Under the pieces are notes generated by a model that worked only from the letters and a program-made list of their open reading frames with translations, searched no databases and was not told where the DNA came from. 64,000 nucleotides of DNA, taken from positions 62,001-126,000 of the forward strand of contig CAXXHV010000002.1 in the NCBI GenBank assembly GCA_963678575.2, in the 5' to 3' direction. Shown here piece by piece: positions 32,182-40,110 of this stretch. Source of the stretch: Pleomorphochaeta sp963678575. GTDB taxonomy: Bacteria; Spirochaetota; Spirochaetia; Sphaerochaetales; Sphaerochaetaceae. Position numbers and translations under genes: made by a program. How positions within the stretch are numbered: position 1 is the stretch's first letter; each line of letters starts with the position of its first letter.

Positions 32182-32201
32182 ATAACATTTTTTCATGTTA
32201 T
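32182..32201 (-). promoter_or_regulatory. Hairpin between the two exported-protein genes
   Basis: Stem ATAACAT/ATGTTAT with a 6-base loop in the 73-base gap between paralogue B and A; no strong U-run follows. It may be a partial terminator or an mRNA-stability hairpin giving unequal expression of the two genes. Confidence 0.4.
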
Positions 32202-32223
32202 TTACCATTTTTTACAAAAAAGT

Positions 32224-32763
32224 TTAATTCCCTACAATACTTATTGTAATATCAGTGTAATATCTACCTGCAGGTATTGTACTATAAGCTGGGCTTTGAA
32301 TTTGGAATGTAAACTCAGGAAGACTTGGATTAGCTAAATCGTAATATTGTCCAGAAACAAACGTTAATATACCTGTTGAAGGTACTTTATTGATTATATT
32401 TGGAGTTAATGATATATAAGTTTTATTCTCACCATCCTTATAATAATAACTTGAATTAGAAACACTTATTTCATGAGATTGATCCGTTTCGACAGAGCCA
32501 AAAAAAGTAACAATAAAATTATGTGTTGTAAATCCAGCTGATATATTAAAAGGATTAATTACATCAATTATATCATCATGGACGCCATCTTCATCTATAA
32601 AATATGATCCATTGGTAATATCGTTTTCGGGAGCAATAGTATTATAATATCTTTTCATTGAGAGCTGTCCATCTACATCTGTATTGAGTAAAATTTGTGG
32701 ATCAGCAAAAAGAGGTAATGATATAATAAAGCTAGCGAATAATATAATAAGCTTTTTAATCAT
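32224..32763 (-). CDS. Small exported beta-rich protein, pilin/coat-like (paralogue B)
   Basis: This 179-residue protein has a Sec signal peptide (cut near LPLFA-DP, residue 21) and a beta-rich mature domain. The C-terminal strand IPAGRYYTDITISIVGN is the clearest match to the other two exported proteins of this island; the rest is diverged. The start follows a perfect GGAGGA, and a near-consensus promoter lies at 32831-32859, so it should be strongly expressed. A surface or periplasmic structural role is inferred from size, export signal and expression signals only. Confidence 0.8.
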   Translation of the reverse strand: MIKKLIILFASFIISLPLFADPQILLNTDVDGQLSMKRYYNTIAPENDITNGSYFIDEDGVHDDIIDVINPFNISAGFTTHNFIVTFFGSVETDQSHEISVSNSSYYYKDGENKTYISLTPNIINKVPSTGILTFVSGQYYDLANPSLPEFTFQIQSPAYSTIPAGRYYTDITISIVGN

Positions 32764-32830
32764 GTTTTCCTCCTTTGTTAAAAAATAATATTATTTATTG
32801 CTAAAATATAGTCTTTTTTTTGTATTTACA

Positions 32831-32859
32831 AATATATTATATCTTTCCTCTTATGTCAA
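32831..32859 (-). promoter_or_regulatory. Strong promoter of the exported-protein pair
   Basis: On the minus strand TTGACA, 17-base spacer starting TAAGA, TATATT, about 68 bases before the start of paralogue B. It closely resembles the promoter of paralogue C at 34576-34604. The rest of 32764-33055 is AT-rich with no gene I can support. Confidence 0.8.
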
Positions 32860-33055
32860 TAGTTTATCTTTGTCTGCTATAAGTCCTTTAATGTTTGTTG
32901 TGTTTGTAATTTTATTTTTTTATATTTATATGTATAAAGGTGTGATATTGCATATATTAATTCGAATTTACACAATATTTATTTAAACTAAGGATTAATA
33001 AGTTTTTTGAATGTTATGACAAATATTGCTTAATATTTATAAAGATTTAATTCCT

Positions 33056-34330
33056 TTATAAATTAATATCTAAAAAATTTATGGGGTTTTTACTTGCAAA
33101 TAGTTCAATTTCTTCATCAGAAAATTGACTATTTTCGAATATATTAAAATATTGAGAATAAGATTTTACTTTAAATAAATTAACAGAAAAGTCAGATCCA
33201 AATAAAGAACGTTCAATAATATGTTGTTTTATATCTTTATTTTCTTCGAGATTTAAAAAGTTAATTAGTTCATTATAAAACTGAGGTGTACTTCCACTAA
33301 ATGAAAAATCTAAATACACATTTTCATATTTTTTCATCAAGTTTATTATATTGTAGAACCAAGGACTTGTTGGAAGTCTTTCAGCTTTTCTTTTAATTAA
33401 GTTTTGAGCAATAATTGAAGCGGTTGGTATGTTACTAATCGAACTATATTGCTTTCCACTATGAGCAAAGTCAATTTTTAATGATGGGAATTCTTTTAAT
33501 ACAACTTCCCAAGATTGTGGATTAGTATATGCCCAAGCTTCTTTTGTTGGAATTGTTCTAAATCCTTGATCGTCACAGTGGGTAATTATAGGGAGATTGT
33601 TCTCGATGCAAAATTGATAAATATATAATAGTTTATTTAATTCTGTTTTATCTTTTGGCCAAGGGTTTAATCCAAGGGGTGGGTAGAATTTAATTCCATA
33701 GAATTTCTTTTTAGAAGATCTATGATTATTTTGTGTGTGTGTTTTATTAATATATGTGCTAATTAAGTCTTTTATAAATTCGAGTGAATGAGCAGGCGTA
33801 TTAATTCCTAAAAGTGGGAAAAATTCTAAAATACCATCCTTATTGTATTTCTTATAATCTGAGAATGCATTTAAAGTGTCATCTATATATTTTAATATTT
33901 TTGTTTCTCTGCTAACAGGATAATAAGCTTTACTAAAATCTTTATGATTATTTGAAAAGTCCATTAGCAAAGGAATTAGAGCAAACTTATCATATTCAAT
34001 ATTTCTAAATTTTAATTTTCCATTATATATATAAGGATTATAAGTTTCCTTTTCTTTTTTACTTAATTTATCGATGTATAACCCTTTTAAATCATTTTCC
34101 ATCATTGCAAAAGTTTCTCCAATTGGTTTGTCAAAAGCAAGTAAAAGATTTATGAGTTTGTCGTTTAAAAGGGAATAATTTCCTTTCTGCGTATCTAATA
34201 TATAAGAAGTAGAGAAGAACCCACTTGTTAATAAATCAGCTATTCCTGAGTTTAAAGAATAAATGGAACTAATAAAGTCTGGGTGCTCTAAATTCATGGC
34301 ATGCATATGGGAATCAAAGAAATATTTCAT
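33056..34330 (-). CDS. Amidohydrolase-family (amidohydrolase_2-like) metal-dependent hydrolase
   Basis: A 424-residue cytoplasmic protein without a signal peptide. It has the marks of a TIM-barrel metal hydrolase: DSHMHAMN (HxH) at residues 6-13, a GIKFYPPLGLNPWP strand where a lysine may bridge metals, LPIITHCDDQG, LKIDFAHSGKQ and SLFGSDFSVN (late aspartate). Amidohydrolase_2 members include decarboxylases and lactonases, so the reaction is open. Large insertions, for example residues about 45-130, set it apart from common members. TATAAT ends 6 bases before the ATG and no Shine-Dalgarno is present, suggesting a leaderless mRNA. Confidence 0.75.
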   Translation of the reverse strand: MKYFFDSHMHAMNLEHPDFISSIYSLNSGIADLLTSGFFSTSYILDTQKGNYSLLNDKLINLLLAFDKPIGETFAMMENDLKGLYIDKLSKKEKETYNPYIYNGKLKFRNIEYDKFALIPLLMDFSNNHKDFSKAYYPVSRETKILKYIDDTLNAFSDYKKYNKDGILEFFPLLGINTPAHSLEFIKDLISTYINKTHTQNNHRSSKKKFYGIKFYPPLGLNPWPKDKTELNKLLYIYQFCIENNLPIITHCDDQGFRTIPTKEAWAYTNPQSWEVVLKEFPSLKIDFAHSGKQYSSISNIPTASIIAQNLIKRKAERLPTSPWFYNIINLMKKYENVYLDFSFSGSTPQFYNELINFLNLEENKDIKQHIIERSLFGSDFSVNLFKVKSYSQYFNIFENSQFSDEEIELFASKNPINFLDINL

Positions 34331-34336
34331 ATGTAA

Positions 34337-34366
34337 ATTATATAGATAAAATCAGATTTTTCGCAA
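34337..34366 (-). promoter_or_regulatory. Promoter of the amidohydrolase, placed for a leaderless mRNA
   Basis: Minus strand: TTGCGA, 18-base spacer, perfect TATAAT, then only six bases (TTACAT) before ATG. The remainder of the 326-base divergent gap up to 34656 carries the paralogue C promoter. Confidence 0.55.
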
Positions 34367-34575
34367 TTGAATATTAAATAAAATAATAAATATATATAAA
34401 TATTAAAATGTCATAAGTATGTTATAAGTTTCATGATATGGTTGTAGTTTATTTAGTAACGATTTAATTGTTTATAATATAAGGATTTATTAATGTTATA
34501 ACATATAAATAAGTGCTTATAATTTGTATAAAAATGGAGTTAAATAAATATTGAATAAAAAAAATAAAAAAAGTA

Positions 34576-34604
34576 TTGACATAAGAAACGGCATATTGTA
34601 TATT
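34576..34604 (+). promoter_or_regulatory. Strong promoter of exported protein C
   Basis: Perfect TTGACA, 17-base spacer starting TAAGA, TATATT. Together with AAGGAG before the start this predicts very high expression. Confidence 0.85.
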
Positions 34605-34656
34605 TTTAGATGTAATCAATCAAAAAGAACAAACTCAAATTAAGGAGAAAATTATT

Positions 34657-35238
34657 ATGAAGAAAAAATTAATAACACTATTAGCTCTAGTAGCTATCGT
34701 ATCAGGCGTTGCTTTTGCAGCTCAAGAAGTTGGCACAGCAGGTAGTTATACAGATCCAGGATTTACAACTACTTCAACCTCAGAAGGTGCAGTTGTTGTT
34801 GCAGATGCAAAAAATGTACCTTTTGTTTTTGAACTACAAGCCGATAATAGTGGTTCCTGGTTAGCTGCTGATGGGGATGAAGTATTTGATACTACTTGGA
34901 ATGTAAGAGATGGCTTTACTGCTTCCTTTAGAATTTTAACTACTAAGGGGACTCAATATAGTGAACTACCTTTTGAAATTAAAATTGAAGCAGACCAATT
35001 AGTAAGTGAAGCTGGTGATTTAGCTGGAGCAGCTACTTTATCTGGTACTGTAGGTAGTAATTTTACAGGATCTTTCACTCCATCTACTGGTATATTTGCA
35101 ATTTCTACAATAGCAGATCATTATTATAATTCTGCTGACGCTGATGCATTAACATTTGATGTAGAATATGCTGCAACAGAACAAGCACCAGCAGCACGTT
35201 ATACAAGTGATGTAACTGTTACTTATAACGTATCATAA
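34657..35238 (+). CDS. Small exported beta-rich protein, pilin/coat-like (paralogue C)
   Basis: This 193-residue protein has a textbook signal peptide (MKKKLITLLALVAIVSGVAF, cut after AFA) and a Thr/Ser/Ala-rich, acidic, beta-rich mature part. It shares YTDPGFTT...VVVADA with paralogue A and the C-terminal strand APAARYTSDVTVTYNVS with both. Low cysteine content and a regular alternating strand pattern fit a secreted structural subunit. It has the strongest promoter and ribosome-binding site in the island and its own terminator. I cannot name a family; spore-coat-U/pilin-like is a guess from the last strand. Confidence 0.85.
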   Translation: MKKKLITLLALVAIVSGVAFAAQEVGTAGSYTDPGFTTTSTSEGAVVVADAKNVPFVFELQADNSGSWLAADGDEVFDTTWNVRDGFTASFRILTTKGTQYSELPFEIKIEADQLVSEAGDLAGAATLSGTVGSNFTGSFTPSTGIFAISTIADHYYNSADADALTFDVEYAATEQAPAARYTSDVTVTYNVS

Positions 35239-35268
35239 GTGTTAATTCCAAATATGGAATATAAAAGG

Positions 35269-35292
35269 CTCCTTCACATGAAGGAGTTTTTT
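35269..35292 (+). terminator. Terminator after exported protein C
   Basis: Perfect stem CTCCTTCA/TGAAGGAG followed by six T. Confidence 0.9.
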
Positions 35293-35330
35293 AATGCCTA
35301 ATAAAATTGTTATATTCAACAGAAAAAAGA

Positions 35331-35379
35331 ATACCCTTCAATGTAATAGAATAAATATCTAATTAACATTGAAGGGTAT
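35331..35379 (-). terminator. Terminator of glnS
   Basis: Perfect 14-base-pair stem ATACCCTTCAATGT/ACATTGAAGGGTAT with a 21-base loop, past the glnS stop. The stem is unusually long, and an A-rich stretch precedes it on the plus strand. Confidence 0.7.
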
Positions 35380-35410
35380 ATGTTTTATCATACAGTTATT
35401 AATATATTAA

Positions 35411-37111
35411 TTAATTAATACCCATTTTTTGTTTCATCTTTGCCCAGGAATCTTTTAAAGTAACAGTTCTGTTAAAGACTAAATGATCTGGAGAACTATC
35501 TTTACTATCTACGCAGAAATAACCATTTCTAATAAATTGTAAATAATCACCAACCTTAGCTTCATTGATATAAGGTTCAATCATAGCCTTTTCAACAATT
35601 ACTAATGATTCTGGATTTAAATCATCTAAATAATTACCAGTATCTTTACCTGGGTATTCGGTGTTAAATAGTTTGTCATATAATCTAACTTCAGCTTTAG
35701 CTGCATGTTTTACTGATACCCAATGGCTTGTTCCTCTGACTTTTCTTAAATCAGGGGTTGTTCCACCTCTACTCTCTGGATCATAAGTACAATGAACAAC
35801 CGTAACTTTTCCATTTTCATCTTTCTCATAACTAGTTGCTGTAACATAATAAGTATATTTGAGACGAATTTCATTTCCAGGATATAATCTATGGTATTTT
35901 CTTGGAGGGACTTCCATAAAGTCTTCTCTTTCAATATAAACTTCTCTTGAGAAGGGAATCATATGTACTGGAGAATTTGAATCTTCAGGATTATCAATTG
36001 CTTCAAAATATTCTACTTTATCTTCTGGATAGTTATCGATTACAAGTTTAATAGGATCTAAAATAGCCATAATTCTTGTAGCTCTTTTATTTAAATCTTC
36101 TCTAACACAGAATTCCATAAGTGAATAATCAACAACACCTTCAGTTTTTGCAACTCCAACTCTATCAATAAAATCTCTCATTGATTCAGGAGAATAACCT
36201 CTTCTTCTAACACCACTTACCGTTGGCATTCTTGGATCATCCCAGCTATCAACAATTTTTAAGTTAACTAAATTAAGTAATCTTCTCTTACTCATTAACA
36301 TGTAGTTAATATTTAATCTTGCAAATTCATATTGATGAGGAGCGTGTTTGATTCCATCTATTTCTGTTGCCCAATCGTATGCAGGACGATGATCTTCAAA
36401 TTCCAAAGTACAGATAGAGTGAGTAATATTTTCAATTGCGTCACTAATTGGATGAGTATAATCATACATAGGATAAATACACCATTTATCACCTGTTCTA
36501 GGATGTGATGCAAATTTAATTCTATATAAAGCGGGGTCTCTTAAGTTAATATTAGGAGAAGCCATATCAATTTTAGCTCTTAAAGTATATTTACCTTCAG
36601 GATGTTTACCATCTCTCATTTCTAAAAATAGTTTCAAGTTTTCACTAACACTTCTATCTCTGTCAGGAGAATCCTTACCAGGTTCTGTTAAAGTACCACG
36701 GTATTCTCTCATTTGTTCTGGAGTTAATGAATCGACATAAGCTTTTCCATCTTTAATTAGATTTACTGCTATTTCGAATAGTTGATCATAATAATCAGAA
36801 GCATAATACTCATAATCACCCCAATCAAAACCTAACCATTTAATGTCTTCTTTGATTGATTCAATGTATTCAACGTCTTCTTTAGTAGGATTTGTGTCAT
36901 CTAGTCTTAGGTGACATCTTCCACCATATTTCTGTGCTAAACCAAAGTTTAAACAAATTGATTTAATATGGCCAATATGTAGATAGCCATTTGGTTCTGG
37001 TGGGAATCGTGTAATAATTTCATTATTAGGAACACGATTATTATTTAAATCATCTTCTATGATTTTTTCAAGAAAGTTTAGAGGTTTGTCTTTTTTTTCT
37101 TCTAACTCCAT
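35411..37111 (-). CDS. glnS: Glutaminyl-tRNA synthetase
   Basis: This 566-residue class I synthetase charges tRNA-Gln directly. It has RFPPEPNGYLHIGHIKS (HIGH at 45-48), RLDDTNPTKED, GLN-specific DWATEIDGIKHAPHQYEFARLN, and the KMSKS variant LMSKRRL, followed by the two-part beta-barrel anticodon domain. The N-terminal YqeY-like extension of some GlnRS is absent. The start follows AGGACGG, and a small hairpin (37127-37142) lies just upstream of that site. The gene implies the direct route for Gln-tRNA rather than only the GatCAB route; tRNA-Gln is at 11434. Confidence 0.97.
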   Translation of the reverse strand: MELEEKKDKPLNFLEKIIEDDLNNNRVPNNEIITRFPPEPNGYLHIGHIKSICLNFGLAQKYGGRCHLRLDDTNPTKEDVEYIESIKEDIKWLGFDWGDYEYYASDYYDQLFEIAVNLIKDGKAYVDSLTPEQMREYRGTLTEPGKDSPDRDRSVSENLKLFLEMRDGKHPEGKYTLRAKIDMASPNINLRDPALYRIKFASHPRTGDKWCIYPMYDYTHPISDAIENITHSICTLEFEDHRPAYDWATEIDGIKHAPHQYEFARLNINYMLMSKRRLLNLVNLKIVDSWDDPRMPTVSGVRRRGYSPESMRDFIDRVGVAKTEGVVDYSLMEFCVREDLNKRATRIMAILDPIKLVIDNYPEDKVEYFEAIDNPEDSNSPVHMIPFSREVYIEREDFMEVPPRKYHRLYPGNEIRLKYTYYVTATSYEKDENGKVTVVHCTYDPESRGGTTPDLRKVRGTSHWVSVKHAAKAEVRLYDKLFNTEYPGKDTGNYLDDLNPESLVIVEKAMIEPYINEAKVGDYLQFIRNGYFCVDSKDSSPDHLVFNRTVTLKDSWAKMKQKMGIN

Positions 37112-37126
37112 TTTTTTCCGTCCTTT

Positions 37127-37142
37127 GCCCTTTCAAAGGGGC
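37127..37142 (-). promoter_or_regulatory. Small hairpin in the glnS leader
   Basis: GC-rich inverted repeat (GCCCTT/AAGGGGC type, short loop) 15 bases upstream of the glnS ATG and adjacent to its ribosome-binding site; could affect translation. Weak evidence. Confidence 0.25.
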
Positions 37143-37226
37143 CTTTAACTAATGGCAATAATAGCATGAGGGGCTAATTAAAGAAAAGTATTTAAAGAGA
37201 AAACCTTATTAAATAAATACAAAATA

Positions 37227-37703
37227 TTATTTTTTAAGATATAAAAAGTTAGTAATTTTAATAAAATCTTTGTTATTGAAATAATATCCAAATGAAATTG
37301 CATCTTTTGCAGCAGGAAGAGTAGTTTTAGCAATTAAATCTTTGTCGATATAAAAACTAAAATTATCAACATCTCTTTGGATAGATATATCTATTTTCTC
37401 TTTATTTTCAAGGTATTTTTTATCTAAAAAAGTTTGAGTGATATAACCATTAATTGAAGAAATAATTGAAAGATTATCCTTAATAGTTACAGAAATAAAA
37501 GTTTTTTCACTTATAGAGACAATAATGGAAAAGTCCTTTGAATTTAGTGACAGAGTATTTGAAAATTCAAAATTTTCATCACTAACTGCTAAGAAGTAGC
37601 TATCATCAGCTTTTGCTTCAAATCTATTGTAACTAAGGTTTTTTATATAACCTTTATTAATCCAATTCATTTCTCTTGGTGTTATTTTTTTCATATCAAA
37701 CAT
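37227..37703 (-). CDS. Uncharacterised protein, 158 residues
   Basis: I do not recognise this family. The product has no signal peptide, is beta-rich with many short hydrophobic strands (FSIIVSISEKTFISVTI, NLSIISSINGYITQTF), and the pattern of a beta-sandwich of the concanavalin/laminin-G type is possible, with an early aromatic segment EMNWINKGY. A TATAAT lies one base upstream of the first ATG (37703); if it is used, translation would more likely start at the next in-frame ATG (37694, MKKITPREM). No Shine-Dalgarno fits either start. Confidence 0.7.
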   Translation of the reverse strand: MFDMKKITPREMNWINKGYIKNLSYNRFEAKADDSYFLAVSDENFEFSNTLSLNSKDFSIIVSISEKTFISVTIKDNLSIISSINGYITQTFLDKKYLENKEKIDISIQRDVDNFSFYIDKDLIAKTTLPAAKDAISFGYYFNNKDFIKITNFLYLKK

Positions 37704-37801
37704 GATTATAAAAAACTATGACTAATAGTGCAATATAGTATACATTGTAATATAATTATAATTGATTTAAAATAATTTAAAAAGTTTAGATAGAGGTATA
37801 T

Positions 37802-38752
37802 ATGGTTTTTATTATAGGTGAATATGTAATTGATTTAATTGATGATGGTGAATCTAAATACTCTCGTTATTTAGGTGGTTGTGGATTAAATTGCGCCGTA
37901 GCTTGTGCAAATCAAGGTGTAGCTACATCTTTTATATCTCCAATATCAGAAGATGAGAATGGTAAAAAAGTTGTAAATTATTTAGTAGATAAAGAAATAT
38001 TATTTGAGCCAGATTTGTGTAATAATAAGGCTCCTTCAACATTAGCTTTAGCAACAATTGATGAGAATGGAGCTGCTAAATACGATTTTTATCTAAAAAA
38101 TACTGCTTCAATGGTTTTAAGTAGCGAAGAATTATTAAATACACTTTCAAATCATTCAGATATTAAAGCAGTTCACATTGCGTCATTATCACTTTTGTTA
38201 AATCCTACAAGTTCTGCGATATACGATGTTCTCTCTTTTATAACACCTAGGCCTGTTATTTTTGTTGATCCTAATATTAGAATTCAAGAAGTTGTGAAAA
38301 TTCCAAACTGGAAGAAAAAGCTATTTAGTTTCTTTGAATTAGCAAGGATAATTAAATTAAGTGATGAGGACTTATCCTTTATTTTTCCAGAAACAGAAAT
38401 AAATCAAGCAATAGAAGAATTGAAAGAAATAAACAATGAAGCACATATTATTTTAACAAAAGGTAAAAAAGGTGCTTCTTGGTATACTCCAACTAATAAA
38501 ATTTTTAATCAAGATAATTATGAGGTAAAAGTTGTTGATACCGTTGGATCTGGGGATACTTTCTCTGGTTCCCTTTTGGCCTATTTATCAAAAGCTGGAG
38601 TATTTGGAGATGATGGAGAAAGTCCAAAGTTTAGAATAAATGATGAAATAATTGAGAAAACATTAAAATATGCTTGTTTTAGTGCTTCTTTAAATTGTGC
38701 AAAACAAGGTTGTAATCCACCTACCTATAAAGAAGTTGAAGAAATTCTTTAA
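37802..38752 (+). CDS. PfkB-family carbohydrate kinase
   Basis: This 316-residue ribokinase-type sugar kinase has the N-terminal substrate signature RYLGGCGLNCAVACANQG (residues about 21-38) and the C-terminal catalytic motif DTVGSGDTFSGSLLAYL with the catalytic Asp. The spacing and the GGxGxN motif resemble fructokinases, but ribokinase or other specificity is possible. It starts after AGAGGT. A hairpin lies in the gap before htrA. Confidence 0.92.
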   Translation: MVFIIGEYVIDLIDDGESKYSRYLGGCGLNCAVACANQGVATSFISPISEDENGKKVVNYLVDKEILFEPDLCNNKAPSTLALATIDENGAAKYDFYLKNTASMVLSSEELLNTLSNHSDIKAVHIASLSLLLNPTSSAIYDVLSFITPRPVIFVDPNIRIQEVVKIPNWKKKLFSFFELARIIKLSDEDLSFIFPETEINQAIEELKEINNEAHIILTKGKKGASWYTPTNKIFNQDNYEVKVVDTVGSGDTFSGSLLAYLSKAGVFGDDGESPKFRINDEIIEKTLKYACFSASLNCAKQGCNPPTYKEVEEIL

Positions 38753-38771
38753 AAATTTGATAAAATATAAT

Positions 38772-38801
38772 AGCAAGTAAAACCTGTTAGTTTTGCTTGC
38801 T
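38772..38801 (+). terminator. Hairpin between the sugar kinase and htrA
   Basis: Stem AGCAAGTAAAAC/GTTTTGCTTGCT, 12 base pairs with one G·T pair and a 6-base loop. No T-run follows, so it is either a weak terminator or a leader structure of htrA. Confidence 0.45.
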
Positions 38802-38832
38802 AAATGATAGCTATTTATATAGACTTATTACT

Positions 38833-40110
38833 ATGAAAAGAAATTCAAAAAGTAAAATATTGAAAGCCATTATTGCTTTCTTCTCAATATTATTTATCGT
38901 CATATTTGCTATTTTTTTATATTCTTGGTCATCTAAATTATCAAAAGAATATAAAAAAGATAAGTTGAGAGAAAATGTTCAAGAATTGTTAGAATTAGAA
39001 GGAGAAAAAGGACTTCTCTCCTTAGCTGGTGTAACTGTTAATGAAATTTTTTACAATGAAGATAGTATTTCTTTAGCTATAGATGATGGTTCAAATTGGT
39101 TATATACAAGTGACGAAATGCAAAATATAAAAGTATATGAAAAATGTAGTGATAGTGTTGTTCATATATCAGGTAATTCTAAAACTAGTGATGTTATCTC
39201 TTATGATAAGACAAATAAAACCGGTAGTGGTGTTATTATCTCCTCAAAAGGAGATATATTAACAAACTATCATGTAATAGAAGACATAAACACTATAATA
39301 GTTACTCTTTCAGATGGAGCTTCATATACTGCAAATATAATTGGAATTGATGAAGTTGATGATATTGCCTTAATAAAAATTGATATAGATAAGAAAAAGA
39401 TATCACCTATTGAATTAGGGAGAAGTTTTAACTTAAAAGTTGGTCAAAAAGTATATGCTATTGGAAATCCTTTTGGATATGATAGAACTCTTACTACTGG
39501 TATTATAAGTGGACTCGATAGAGCTGTTCAAACAAGTGATGGTGGAGTAATAATGTCTATGTTACAAACTGATGCTTCTATTAATCCAGGCAATAGTGGG
39601 GGCCCTTTAATTAATTCTCACAGTCAAATGATAGCTATGAATACTTCTGTTTATAATGAGAATGGACAGTCAGGAATGAACTTTGCAATTCCAATAGATA
39701 CAATTCTTTCAATAATACCCGATTTACTTACTTATGGAAAAGTAATGAGAGGTTGGATTGATATTATTCCAGTTCAATTAACAAAACAGCTATCTGAATA
39801 TGCTAAATTAAAAGTAACAGAAGGCGTTCTAATTAGCCAAGTGGTTCCAAAAGGAAAGGCTGAAGAAGCTGGTTTAATTGGTGGTGATGTGAAAATTTCC
39901 TATGGTGCATCTACTTTTTATCTAGGAGGGGATGTTATTACTAAAATAAATAATATTCCAGTAAAAACTTATAGTGATTATTATAATGCATTATTATCAA
40001 CTAGAATGGGTGATAAAGTTAAGGTTATAATTAATAGAAATGGAAAAGAAATAGAAAAAACTGTTGAATTAGTTAATAGAAGTGAAGATATTGATAAGGT
40101 TTTGAGATAA
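38833..40110 (+). CDS. HtrA/DegP-type serine protease with C-terminal PDZ domain
   Basis: This 425-residue envelope protease has an N-terminal anchor helix (residues about 10-32), a trypsin-like domain with the triad His147 (TNYHVIED), Asp177 (DDIALIKID) and Ser255 (NPGNSGGPL), and one PDZ domain (GVLISQVVPKGKAEEAGLIGGD, NNIPVKTYSDYYN). It degrades or refolds damaged exported proteins. I prefer the ATG at 38833 (MKRNSKSK); a TTG twelve codons upstream lies inside the hairpin. Its stop overlaps the uvrB start by one base (TAATG). Confidence 0.93.
   Translation: MKRNSKSKILKAIIAFFSILFIVIFAIFLYSWSSKLSKEYKKDKLRENVQELLELEGEKGLLSLAGVTVNEIFYNEDSISLAIDDGSNWLYTSDEMQNIKVYEKCSDSVVHISGNSKTSDVISYDKTNKTGSGVIISSKGDILTNYHVIEDINTIIVTLSDGASYTANIIGIDEVDDIALIKIDIDKKKISPIELGRSFNLKVGQKVYAIGNPFGYDRTLTTGIISGLDRAVQTSDGGVIMSMLQTDASINPGNSGGPLINSHSQMIAMNTSVYNENGQSGMNFAIPIDTILSIIPDLLTYGKVMRGWIDIIPVQLTKQLSEYAKLKVTEGVLISQVVPKGKAEEAGLIGGDVKISYGASTFYLGGDVITKINNIPVKTYSDYYNALLSTRMGDKVKVIINRNGKEIEKTVELVNRSEDIDKVLR

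Noticed and set aside
32798..32986. 62-residue hydrophobic frame on the plus strand
   Set aside because: It lies across the strong minus-strand promoter of exported protein B, has no ribosome-binding site, and hydrophobic frames arise easily in AT-rich DNA.
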